A DNA stretch of 64,000 nucleotides, from positions 1 through 64,000 of the forward strand of contig JADKGF010000020.1 in assembly GCA_016717105.1 (NCBI GenBank). The letters run 5' to 3'. Within the stretch, counting starts at the first letter, position 1; each line of letters begins with the position of its first letter. Position numbers and translations under genes: made by a program. The notes under the pieces were generated by a model. The model worked only from the letters and a program-made list of their open reading frames with translations. It searched no databases and was not told the DNA's origin. This document shows, piece after piece, positions 16,949 through 25,578 of the stretch. This stretch comes from Saprospiraceae bacterium. Lineage in GTDB: Bacteria; Bacteroidota; Bacteroidia; Chitinophagales; Saprospiraceae.

Positions 16949-18601
16949 TTAAGACTTGAAATACATCTGCAATTCTTCTTTAAAATACATCATGGCATTC
17001 TTGACAGGAAGTGGAAGGCCGCCACCCAATGCACACAAAGATCCAATCTCAAGTGTCTCTAGTAGATCATTCATCAAGGCAAGATCTATCTTATAATCAG
17101 AAGAAGTGGCTTTTTCTAATAATTCATATCCTCGAGTTGAACCAATACGACAAGGAAAACATTTGCCACAACTTTCATGTGCTGTAAATTGAAAAAGATG
17201 CTTGATGTATTCAACTAAAGGATAGTCTTTAGGGATGCAGACAAATGAAGCATGCCCAAGTAAAAATCCATTTTGTGCAAAAGATTCAAAATCAATGGTC
17301 AAAATTGACAACTTGTCTACGGGTACTAAACCACCTAATGGTCCGCCTATATGTATGGCTTTAACAGGTAGCCTGAATCCGCCACCCAATTGATGAATGA
17401 CCACATCCATCGGCGTACCCATATCGACCTCGTAGATCCCAGGATTATTGAAAAATCCATCCAAAGAGATCAGTTTTGTACCTGTCGATTTACCTTTGCC
17501 AATGCCAGCAAATGCACTTCCACCATGCTGCATGATATATGGCACACATGCTAAGGTTTCTACATTATTGACGACAGTTGGCTGATTGAAAAGCCCTTGT
17601 TGGGTAGGAAAAGGTGGTCTAACTCTCACCTCAGGGCGCTGACCTTCGATAGATGAGAGCAAAGCTGTTTCTTCACCGCAGATATACGCACCTTGTGCGC
17701 TGATCACTTTAAAATCAAAATTGAAGCCACTACCTAATATATTTTGACCTAAATAGCCATTATTTTTTAGTTCGATCAATGCATCATTGATAGTTTGGAT
17801 AGACTCAGGATATTCAGCCCTGATATACAAGACACCGTGATTGGCTCCTGCGATATAGCCTGCAATCAACATACCCATAAGCAAAGCATGAGGTCTATGC
17901 TCCATGATATATCGATCTGAATAAGCACCAGGATCACCTTCATCCGCATTGCAGACGATATATTTTATGGTTCCTTGAGATTCGCGACAAGATGACAACT
18001 TAAATGACATCGGAAATCCAGCGCCACCTCTACCGCGCAAACCAGAAGTTTTTAATTCTTCTAATAAAGCTTCATAAGGTTTTGTTATACAATCCCTGAA
18101 TATCTGATAATAGGAATCAAGTGCAGGTGTCGATGCTGTAATGACGGCATTTCCAGAACAAGCTACATTATAGTTATCCTTTCTAGTTGATTTATTTTGA
18201 ATGATTTTATCAATATTCTGAATGTCTGCACCTGAATAATTATGCCCATCATAATGAAAAGAGCTATTTTCGTGGCAACGTCCCAGACAACACATTTCAC
18301 CAGTTTCTTCACTCGTAAAATGTTGTGACAGTTTCTCTTTTACATGAGCTTGTGTACCAGCTGTCCTACAAGATGAGCCATTGCATACATAGACTTTTTT
18401 TCCTTTATTCTCAGATTTCAGAAAATCATAAAAAGTAACTGTCCCAAAAATATTGGCTTTACCAAAAAGAAATTCGTTTTGAAGCTGGTCCATGGAAGCT
18501 TGGTCAGGTGTTCCTGTGGTGCGTGCTGCTATGCCCAATTGATCAAAAAGGTTTTGGTTCAATCCTTTACGTCCTGAAAGATGGCTGAGATTTTTAGACA
18601 T
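16949..18601 (-). CDS. fdsB: NAD-dependent formate dehydrogenase, beta subunit (NuoE-NuoF fusion type)
   Basis: The 550-residue protein passes electrons from the alpha subunit to NAD+. The N-terminal 130 residues form a thioredoxin-like [2Fe-2S] domain (CNGSSCRTAGT and CCLGRC), as in NuoE/FdsG. Then come the NuoF-like FMN site (GLRGRGGAGFP, about 190), the NADH site (AYICGEETALLSSIEGQRP, about 310), and the [4Fe-4S] ligands (ESCGKCFPCRIGS, about 475). A thin NuoE-like domain fused to NuoF is known for some FdsB/HoxF proteins. The natural partner is the alpha subunit at 12632-15370 on the same strand, 1.6 kb further on. Confidence 0.93.
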   Translation of the reverse strand: MSKNLSHLSGRKGLNQNLFDQLGIAARTTGTPDQASMDQLQNEFLFGKANIFGTVTFYDFLKSENKGKKVYVCNGSSCRTAGTQAHVKEKLSQHFTSEETGEMCCLGRCHENSSFHYDGHNYSGADIQNIDKIIQNKSTRKDNYNVACSGNAVITASTPALDSYYQIFRDCITKPYEALLEELKTSGLRGRGGAGFPMSFKLSSCRESQGTIKYIVCNADEGDPGAYSDRYIMEHRPHALLMGMLIAGYIAGANHGVLYIRAEYPESIQTINDALIELKNNGYLGQNILGSGFNFDFKVISAQGAYICGEETALLSSIEGQRPEVRVRPPFPTQQGLFNQPTVVNNVETLACVPYIMQHGGSAFAGIGKGKSTGTKLISLDGFFNNPGIYEVDMGTPMDVVIHQLGGGFRLPVKAIHIGGPLGGLVPVDKLSILTIDFESFAQNGFLLGHASFVCIPKDYPLVEYIKHLFQFTAHESCGKCFPCRIGSTRGYELLEKATSSDYKIDLALMNDLLETLEIGSLCALGGGLPLPVKNAMMYFKEELQMYFKS

Positions 18602-18914
18602 GATGAGGTGTGTATTAAAGTGCTAATCTACAACTACTTTTTGACATAGGCAAAATCTAAGCAAAAAATGGATTTAGATCATCTAATTTATACTAGCCCT
18701 TGATTTATTTATCAAATAGCTGTAACTTACGTCGGATTAAGAGGATGTTTATATTTTTGTTGCTTTATAATCAATATCTTAAACAAACTCTAAGGAAAAG
18801 TTTTATTTTTTAGATGCAATGAACGATTGATGCATTTTTTTTGTTTAGCACACTTGCAATAATCATGGTGACATTGTACATTAATAATAAATAAGTGCAG
18901 CGGCGTAATTTTAT
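18602..18914. other. Divergent intergenic region
   Basis: AT-rich spacer between the formate dehydrogenase beta gene (-) and the DUF4175 gene (+). It must hold promoters in both directions. No RNA gene, repeat or clear consensus box was identified. Confidence 0.4.
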
Positions 18915-21900
18915 ATTAATCATAGTAATAGCAATTATCAGCAACTTATTCAGAAGTTGGATCAGTTTATTAGAAAATATTATGTAAACAAATTGATAAG
19001 GTGAAGTCTTTATACCGTAGGTATTGTATTAGGCTTGTTTTTATTATTGAATACATTAGAATATTACTTCTACTTCAGTACCGGTGTACGTAAAATCTTC
19101 TTTTATACTTTTTGGGCAGCAACATTGGCCGGTTTCGGTTTTTGGGTTATAGATCCACTAATAAGATATTTTAAATTGGGTCATACGATCTCACATGAAG
19201 ATGCTGCACAGATCATTGGCGATCATTTTACGGATGTGAAAGACAAATTGCTAAATATACTACAACTCAAAAAACAAGAGGAATCAGAAACGCATTCAGC
19301 ACTATTGACGGCAAGTATAGAACAAAAAACCAATGCTATACGTTTGGTTCCGTTTCAGTCTGCTATAGATCTTAATAAAAACAGGCGATACCTTAAGTAC
19401 GCCCTTCCGCCATTCTTACTCTTGATTTTGGTTTTGTTTGCTGCGCCTAGTATCATCAAAGAAGGTACTACCCGGATTATAAATAACGATCAAAAATTTG
19501 CCAAGGCCGCTCCATTTTCTTATATACTAGATAATGATGACCTTAAAGTAGTTCAATATCAAGATTATGAATTGAAAATCAAGGTAGAAGGCTCGGTTTT
19601 GCCGAATGAAGTCTTTGTCAATGTCGATGATTTCCAATACAAAATGCAAAAAACAGACAATAACAGCTTTGTCTATGTATTTAAAAATGTACAAAAAGAT
19701 CAGGAATTTTTATTGAGTTCAGGCACCGTTGCTTCAGAATCTTTTACACTTGAAGTCTTAGAAAAACCAAACCTGGCTGACTTTAGTATCGAGATGTCAT
19801 ATCCTGCTTATGTAGGTCGCAAAAACGAAATCTTACAAAATACTGGTGACGTAGTAGTGCCTGAAGGTACTAAGATGACATGGCTTTTTGACGCGTATAA
19901 GACAGATGATATCACCATGTATTTTGGTGAAAATCACAAGGGAATATCTGCTGAAAAAAGAGATGAAAACAAATTTAGATTTTCCAAAAAAGCGGCTCAG
20001 GATGAGATTTACCGATTGTTTTTATCTAATAAGTTCGTACCACAGGCTGATAGTTTGGTGTATAGTATTTCTGTAATTAAAGATCAATATCCAAGTGTAA
20101 CTGCCGAAAAAATAGTGGATAGTCTGGACAATTCTTTGATCTATTTTATTGGCAATGCTTCCGATGATTATGGTTTGCAATCACTTTCATTTAATTACAC
20201 CATTACCAAAGGAAATGGAAATTCGCAACCAACCCAAAAAATCAAGCTTCAAAAACAAGAAGGTAGGGACATTCAGTTTGAACATGTTTTTGATATAAAG
20301 AAACTCAATGCTGAACCTGGAGATAAGATATCTTTCTATTTTGAAGTCTATGACAATGATGGTGTCAATGGCAGTAAGTCTGCAAAAACTCCAGCCATGA
20401 CTTTTGAAAAACCAACACTTGAAGAGATCAAACTCAAAGAAGAATTAAATGATGATGCGATCAAGGATGAGTTGAAAAACGCATTGAAAAATATGGACAA
20501 ACTGCAAGAGAACATGAAAAAACTTAAGGATAAGCTCCTACAAGCAAAACAGTTGGATTGGCAAGATAAGAAGGAAATGGAGAAAATTCTGGAAGAACAG
20601 AAGAAGCTTCAAGAACAGATAGAAAAGGCCAAACAGAAATTGGAGGAAAACATGAAAAACCAAGAGGAATTCAAAACTTTGCCTGAAGAAATGCAGGAAA
20701 AGCAAGAAAAACTCCAAGAATTATTTGAGAAAGCAGCCGACCCAGAGACCAAAGAGCTCATGGATAAAATCAAGGAATTGTTGCAAGAATTGGATAAGGA
20801 AGATGCCGTTCAGATGCTCGATGAGTTTGAAAAGAAAAGCGATACCAAAGAAAAAGAAATGGATCGTATGCTCGAACTATTCAAACAATTGGAAATGGAA
20901 AAAGAAGTCAAGGATCAGATTAAAGACCTTGAGAAGTTGGCCGCAGAACAAGAAAAACTTGCTGAAAAGACAGAAAAGAAAGAGTTGTCACCTGAGGAGC
21001 TCAAGAAAAAGCAAGAGGAGCTGAACAAGAAAATGGATGAGCTTAAGAAAAAGCAGGAAGAATTGGAGAAGAAAAATAAAGAGTTGACGCCTCCAAAAGA
21101 TATGGGTGAGAAGAATAAAGAGAAGATGGATGATGCCAAAAAGGACATGGAGGATAGTAAGGAGCAATTGGAAAAAAAAGATACGGACAGTGCGTCAAAA
21201 TCTCAGAAAAAAGCTGCAAAAAAAATGAAAAAGCAGGCTGAAGAAATGGAATCCAGCATGGAATCTGGTGCCTCAGACAAGGCTGGAGAGGATATCGAAA
21301 CCATTCGACAATTATTAGAAAATTTGGTGACTGTCTCATTTGACCAAGAGTCACTTTTGAAGGAGATCAATCCACATAATATCAATACACCAGGATATCC
21401 ATCCGCAATTAGAAAGCAATTTAAGTTGCAAAATGACTTTAAAATCATAGAGGACACATTGGTTGCTTTGAGCAATAGAAATTCGGATATCGAAGCATTT
21501 GTAATGGACAAAGTGGCTGAAATAAAATATAATATCAAGGAAAGTCTAACTGAACTCGAGGAACGACAAGTAGCTCAAGGTCAGGAAAAACAAAGACGCA
21601 CCATGAAGAATCTGAACGATTTGGCGCTTATGATGAATGAATCACTGGACAAGGCACAGAAGCAAGCATCAGGATCTCCAGGCAGTGGATCATGTGACAA
21701 ACCCGGTGGTAAAGGTAAAGGTAAAGCTGGTAAAGAAGGGAAAATTCCAATGGATAAAATCTCTCAAGGACAGCAAGGATTGTCAGAAAGCCTAAAAGGG
21801 ATGAAAGAGAAGATGGATAAGGGCAAAAAAGATGGTAAAGAAGGTAAAGAAGGAACTTCAGCTAAAGATTTTGCTCAAGCAGCTGCCCAACAAGCTGCAT

Positions 21901-22286
21901 TGAGAAAAGCATTGGAAGCGTTGCAAAATGATAAAAAAGAGCAAGGCAAAGGGTCTAAAGAGCTTGAGGAGATCATAAATAATATGGACAGAATTGAGAC
22001 CGAATTAGTAAATAAACGTCTAAATCACGAGACGCTCAAGAGAATGAAAGATATCGAAACCCGATTGCTCGAAGCAGAAAAAGCCGAAAGACAACGGGAG
22101 GAAGATAATAAAAGAAAATCTGAGACCGCACAGGAGAAAAGAAAAGAAATTCCACCTGCACTTCAGGAGTATTTAAAAAAGAGACAAGCCGAGATAGATA
22201 TGTATAAATCTGTTTCGCCAGCATTGAGACCATATTATAAAACTTTAGTAGATGATTATTATAAATCATTGAAATCATCAAAATAA
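18915..22286 (+). CDS. DUF4175-family membrane/coiled-coil protein with in-frame TGA near the 5' end
   Basis: The long uninterrupted frame runs from TTG 19035 (1083 residues). It has an N-terminal membrane helix pair (LNTLEYYFYFSTGVRK, then FWAATLAGFGFWVI), a second hydrophobic segment near residue 125, Ig-like beta regions, and very long Lys/Glu-rich coiled coils (about 465-760 and 880-1060). That is the DUF4175 architecture. The same frame continues upstream as QQLIQKLDQFIRKYYVNKLI, the expected family N-terminus, but a TGA at 19002-19004 interrupts it. There is also no ATG; the best-placed start would be ATT at 18915. The gene is either a fresh nonsense mutant, mis-sequenced, or restarts internally. 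It heads the usual Bacteroidota series with an RsbW-like ATPase and ybeY. Role: unknown, probably envelope. Confidence 0.8.
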
Positions 22287-22331
22287 AAATCAAAATATCA
22301 TAGGTCGGCACAATATTTGGTTCATATTAAA

Positions 22332-22760
22332 ATGTCATGTTCTAAAATGAAATATCACATGTTAACCATATCATCCAATCCCAATAATATTCTTGAAGTA
22401 GAGTCATATCTTAAAAAACTGGATTTCGATTTCAGATTTGATAAGGAAAAATATGCAGATATTCTCATCAGTCTTACCGAAGCTGTAAACAATGCAATCA
22501 TTCATGGCAACAAGAGCGATGAGTCCAAGCAAGTACATATCCATGTGCGTGAGAAGGCAAACGGCATTTCATTTTGTGTCACCGACGAGGGCCAAGGATT
22601 TAATCCTACAAGAGTGCCTGATCCTACATGCAAAGACAATATCGAGTGTTGTGGTGGTAGAGGTGTTTATATTATGAAGGCATTGGCTGATGACATCAGT
22701 TTTGATGATAATGGAAGTAAAGTCGAGATGTACTTTGATCTTAAAACTCAGTCGGCTTAA
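22332..22760 (+). CDS. RsbW-like serine-kinase / anti-sigma ATP-binding protein
   Basis: A protein of about 142 residues of the GHKL ATPase fold. The N-box LTEAVNNAIIHGNK, G1 box DEGQGF and glycine-rich lid GGRGVYIMK are all present, as in RsbW/SpoIIAB-type kinases that bind sigma factors or phosphorylate STAS-domain antagonists. No partner STAS protein is nearby, so the target is unknown. ATG 22332 is preferred over the upstream TTG at 22317. It ends 8 bp before ybeY, suggesting co-transcription. Confidence 0.88.
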   Translation: MSCSKMKYHMLTISSNPNNILEVESYLKKLDFDFRFDKEKYADILISLTEAVNNAIIHGNKSDESKQVHIHVREKANGISFCVTDEGQGFNPTRVPDPTCKDNIECCGGRGVYIMKALADDISFDDNGSKVEMYFDLKTQSA

Positions 22761-22768
22761 TATTCTAC

Positions 22769-23200
22769 ATGAATGCTGAAATATCTTTTTTTGTCGAAGG
22801 AGACATAAGGCATCCATTCTTCGGTAAGGAAAATGACTATCGGCAATGGCTAATCAAGGTGGCAGAAGCTGAGAAAAAAACCATAAAACTCCTGAATTAT
22901 ATTTTTTGTAGTGACGAATATTTACTGGATATTAATATCAAATATCTAGGTCATGATTATTATACGGACATCATCACATTTCCGTATCAGCAAGACCAAT
23001 TTATAGAAAGCGACTTATATCTTAGTATCGATCGCATCGAAGATAATGCCAAAAAGTACGGAGAAACTTTCCATAATGAACTATTAAGAGTCATGGTGCA
23101 CGGACTATTGCATCTGATGGGCTATGGCGACAAAACAGAAGCTGATGCTCGACTGATGAGAGAGAAAGAAGATTGCTATGTTGCAGTGTTTTTAGGATAA
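22769..23200 (+). CDS. ybeY: YbeY endoribonuclease
   Basis: The 143-residue protein is the conserved metallo-endoribonuclease used in 16S rRNA 3' maturation and ribosome quality control. The metal site is HGLLHLMGYGD: His111, His115 and, in place of the usual third His, Asp121. As far as I know, Asp in this position (GY.DKT) is the Bacteroidota form rather than a defect. It follows the RsbW-like gene by 8 bp. A degenerate copy of its last ~50 codons lies at about 23690-23845. Confidence 0.93.
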   Translation: MNAEISFFVEGDIRHPFFGKENDYRQWLIKVAEAEKKTIKLLNYIFCSDEYLLDINIKYLGHDYYTDIITFPYQQDQFIESDLYLSIDRIEDNAKKYGETFHNELLRVMVHGLLHLMGYGDKTEADARLMREKEDCYVAVFLG

Positions 23201-23238
23201 TTGGCAATAATTCAAAAAGGAATCTCCATTTGCTGAGA

Positions 23239-23397
23239 ATGAACATCCAAAAGTTACAAATGTACGTTCAAAAGCTACAAATGAACATTCAAAAGTCGAA
23301 AATGAACATCCAAAAGTTACAAATGGACGTTCAAAAGCTACAAATGAACATTCAAAAGCTGCAAATGAACATTCAAAAGCTTATCTTGGATGTCTAA
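23239..23397 (+). repeat. 21-bp tandem repeat coding heptads (NIQKLQM)
   Basis: Seven 21-bp units, each starting with ATG (e.g. ATGAACATCCAAAAGTTAC), run from 23239 to 23385. A short tail ends TAA at about 23395-23397. Units 1-3 and 4-6 form a 63-bp higher-order repeat (N, Y/D, N variants: NIQKLQM, [YD]VQKLQM, NIQK). Read in frame they encode a perfect heptad coiled coil. Whether any protein is made is unknown; each unit offers its own ATG. It directly follows ybeY. Confidence 0.85.
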
Positions 23398-23418
23398 TGA
23401 TTTGGGAACACTTTATAG

Positions 23419-23690
23419 TCTACCGCTTTTCTTAATTCAAAACTATTCAAAATCTGTTTAAAGGATAATTTTCCAGAATTACTAAAAGACACTTTTGAAC
23501 TAAGCAAAGTTTTCATTGAGAAAATACCCGTCTAACAAGTAGATGACCATACCGCATATATATTTTCAAATAAAGCAGCCTTAAAAAAGAAAACAAAATA
23601 CTACTGCACTTGAAGGCGAAATAAATCAGCTAGTATATGAGTTGTATGCCTTGACGGAAGATAAGATTAGAATTGTGGAAGAAATATGGA
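23419..23690 (+). pseudogene. 3' relic of a type IIG restriction-modification enzyme
   Basis: The plus strand reads LNSKLFKICLKDNFPELLKD, TFELSKVFIEKIPV, a TAA, then QVDDHTAYIFSNKAALKKK, and after a frame change TTALEGEINQLVYELYALTE, DKIRIVEE. This series (SKLF...F, LSKVFFE.IPVP, ...ALE.EIDQLVYELYGLTEEEI.IVE) is the conserved C-terminus of Eco57I/TaqI-like type IIG enzymes and related N6-adenine methylases. Only about 90 codons survive, with one stop and at least one frameshift. The catalytic and methylase domains are absent. Confidence 0.7.
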
Positions 23691-23845
23691 TAAACCCATT
23701 ACGATACAATAAATTTCATAGCCCAAGATTTAAATCGTGTGCAATACAACGAATACATCAGATTTGTTACCGTGACAAAACCGAAATAGAAGCCAGATTG
23801 AAGAGAGAAAAGAAGATTGCAATATTGCAGTATTTTTATAATTGA
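23690..23845 (+). pseudogene. Degenerate duplicate of the ybeY 3' end
   Basis: FHSPRFKSCAIQRIHQICYR followed by DKTEIEARLKREKKIAILQY aligns without gaps for about 40 residues to the YbeY C-terminus (FHNELLRVMVHGLLHLMGYG, DKTEADARLMREKEDCYVAV). The DNA also matches (for example gacaaaac.gaa, then gagagaaa.gaagattgc). Metal ligands are lost apart from one His and the Asp. It begins exactly where the restriction-modification relic stops. Confidence 0.65.
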
Positions 23846-23849
23846 ATTT

Positions 23850-24645
23850 TACATATTCATGTATCTAAACATTGGTACCCCTATTAATATTTGTTTAAAA
23901 AACATCATTTGTCGTATTCTTTACAAATGATCCATTTTTTTGAAAATAGTTATTGGTCGTCAAATAATAATCGATGTAATGGACCGATATTTGCGGTAGA
24001 TTTTATAGCAATCGCCAACAATTGCTGATTACCTAAAGCATCTAAAATCTAGGTAATTTATATAATCTGTAGTCACACAGATAAATCCTTTTTAGGATTC
24101 TGTAGTAATTTTAGAGAATGTTTTAATGTTTTTTTGGAGATATGAAGTCAATTTCTTGAGTTCATTATTACTTTGTATGCCTTGTTTTCACTTCTTGTAG
24201 ATACAAATCTACCTTAGAAAACATTATACGACCAACTTTGCTAACATTTATTCTCTAATAATCAGAATAACACGCACTGCGAAAATTGATTTTCAAATAG
24301 CTCCAATTGTTCCATGCTTAATTTTTATTAAAATAAATAGTTTATTTTTATGAAACCGTTGTCGTTATTTTCAATATTCAATTCTGATTAAAATCAAGTT
24401 TTACATGTCGCAATTAGAAATTTACATTTCTTAAACGAGGTAAAATTCACATTCTAAGTCCAACATTTATTCCACATTTTGTAATATATTCCACATAATG
24501 GAATATATTATAATTTACATACATTGTATATTACTGATATACAGACATGTACAATATGGCATAGTTTTAAAGACACACTGAATGTTGAATAGTTTTGATT
24601 CATCGATGATAATTTATCCTTTTTAATTTTTATAAAACGTGTATT
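23850..24645. other. Long AT-rich intergenic region upstream of the surface-protein island
   Basis: About 800 bp with no gene I can support. A palindromic segment around 24469-24510 (ATTCCACATxxTGGAATAT-like) could be regulatory. The minus strand has short protein-like scraps (for example DALGNQQLLAIAIKST near 24060-24000) that may be residues of a mobile element, but too little remains to name one. A promoter for the gene at 24646 is expected here. Confidence 0.35.
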
Positions 24646-25518
24646 ATGAAATTGTTTTTTTCTTTTAAATGGATGCGCTTCCCTACCCTTTTGCTTTTCA
24701 GTTTTGTAGCGATTGTTGGTAGAAGTCAGGTATCCGTAACTTTTTCAGAAATTGAAAAAGAATCCGTAAAAGGAATCAGGTGCTACAATATTGTGCTCGA
24801 AGCTCAAGGTAGTAATCCGATTTTATTGGCTGGTCAAAATTATAGGTTATACTATAATTCTGATGGTGTTTTGATGCAGGAAAACAGTATCAAATCTTTC
24901 TTACCAGCAAATTCGTATTTACCTTTAAAGTTAGTGCAGCACTACTTCGATATGGATGCATCTGGATTTGGAGTATTGCCTTATGAAAACAATCTTGGAT
25001 TTATTAACATCGCGACTGATTATAATTTGACTTCAAGTGAGCCTATTGTTTTAAAAAAAGGTGCACCTTTTAATGTAGCAGAGATTTGTTTTGATGTAAA
25101 AGATGGTGTCTCACCACAAATGACTTGGGCTCAAGATCATTTAACGCACACCTACGCAACAGCCTTTGTTGAGTTGGCAAAATTAGAAGATAAAATCTTA
25201 CGCCCAGCGCCTATTTCTTCATTTAACATAGTCACCAAAAATATTACCAATACTCAAGTGGCCAATGTATTGGATGCTTCTGTTTTTCCTAACCCTTTTT
25301 CTGACAAACTGACTTTACAATTCAATGAGCCACTGCCTGGAGATGCAAATGTCAAAGTACATGATGTATTCGGAAATCTAGTTAAGGTTTTTGCAATTAC
25401 AAAAGGAAGTCAGGAACTGATCCTTGATGGCAAAGACCTTCTCAATGGTGCTTATATTTTGGATGTTGAGACGAACGAACAAAATAGCAGTAAAATCAAA
25501 GTGATCAAAATTAAATAA
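24646..25518 (+). CDS. T9SS-exported protein with LAGQN domain
   Basis: The 290-residue secreted protein has a signal peptide (about 1-28, ending VGRSQ). A domain at about 30-190 contains CYNIVLEAQGSNPILLAGQN and RLYYNSDG, and a C-terminal T9SS type A sorting domain covers about 213-290 (VFPNPFSDKLTLQF ... GAYILDVET). The N-terminal domain is clearly related to that of the protein at 34957-35958 (CYDVQI...LAGQNWRIYWD). I know no function for it. It ends 60 bp before the giant DUF4347 gene and is probably its operon partner. It should be secreted through T9SS and surface-attached or released after tail cleavage. Confidence 0.85.
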   Translation: MKLFFSFKWMRFPTLLLFSFVAIVGRSQVSVTFSEIEKESVKGIRCYNIVLEAQGSNPILLAGQNYRLYYNSDGVLMQENSIKSFLPANSYLPLKLVQHYFDMDASGFGVLPYENNLGFINIATDYNLTSSEPIVLKKGAPFNVAEICFDVKDGVSPQMTWAQDHLTHTYATAFVELAKLEDKILRPAPISSFNIVTKNITNTQVANVLDASVFPNPFSDKLTLQFNEPLPGDANVKVHDVFGNLVKVFAITKGSQELILDGKDLLNGAYILDVETNEQNSSKIKVIKIK

Positions 25519-25578
25519 AATCTTATCAAAAATAGATTAAGAACAGTCAAAAATTTTAATAAAATTAACCTTAATAAT

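Noticed and set aside
23098..23140. YbeY metal site has Asp121 instead of the third His
   Set aside because: As far as I know GY.DKT at this position is the usual Bacteroidota form, so I do not treat it as a defect.
23239..23397. Possible CRISPR-like array
   Set aside because: The units are contiguous with no spacers and keep a protein reading frame; it is a coding tandem repeat.
24000..24480. Possible transposase remnant on the minus strand (DALGNQQLLAIAIKST)
   Set aside because: Only a short scrap is readable and the resemblance to DDE transposase motifs is too weak to claim.
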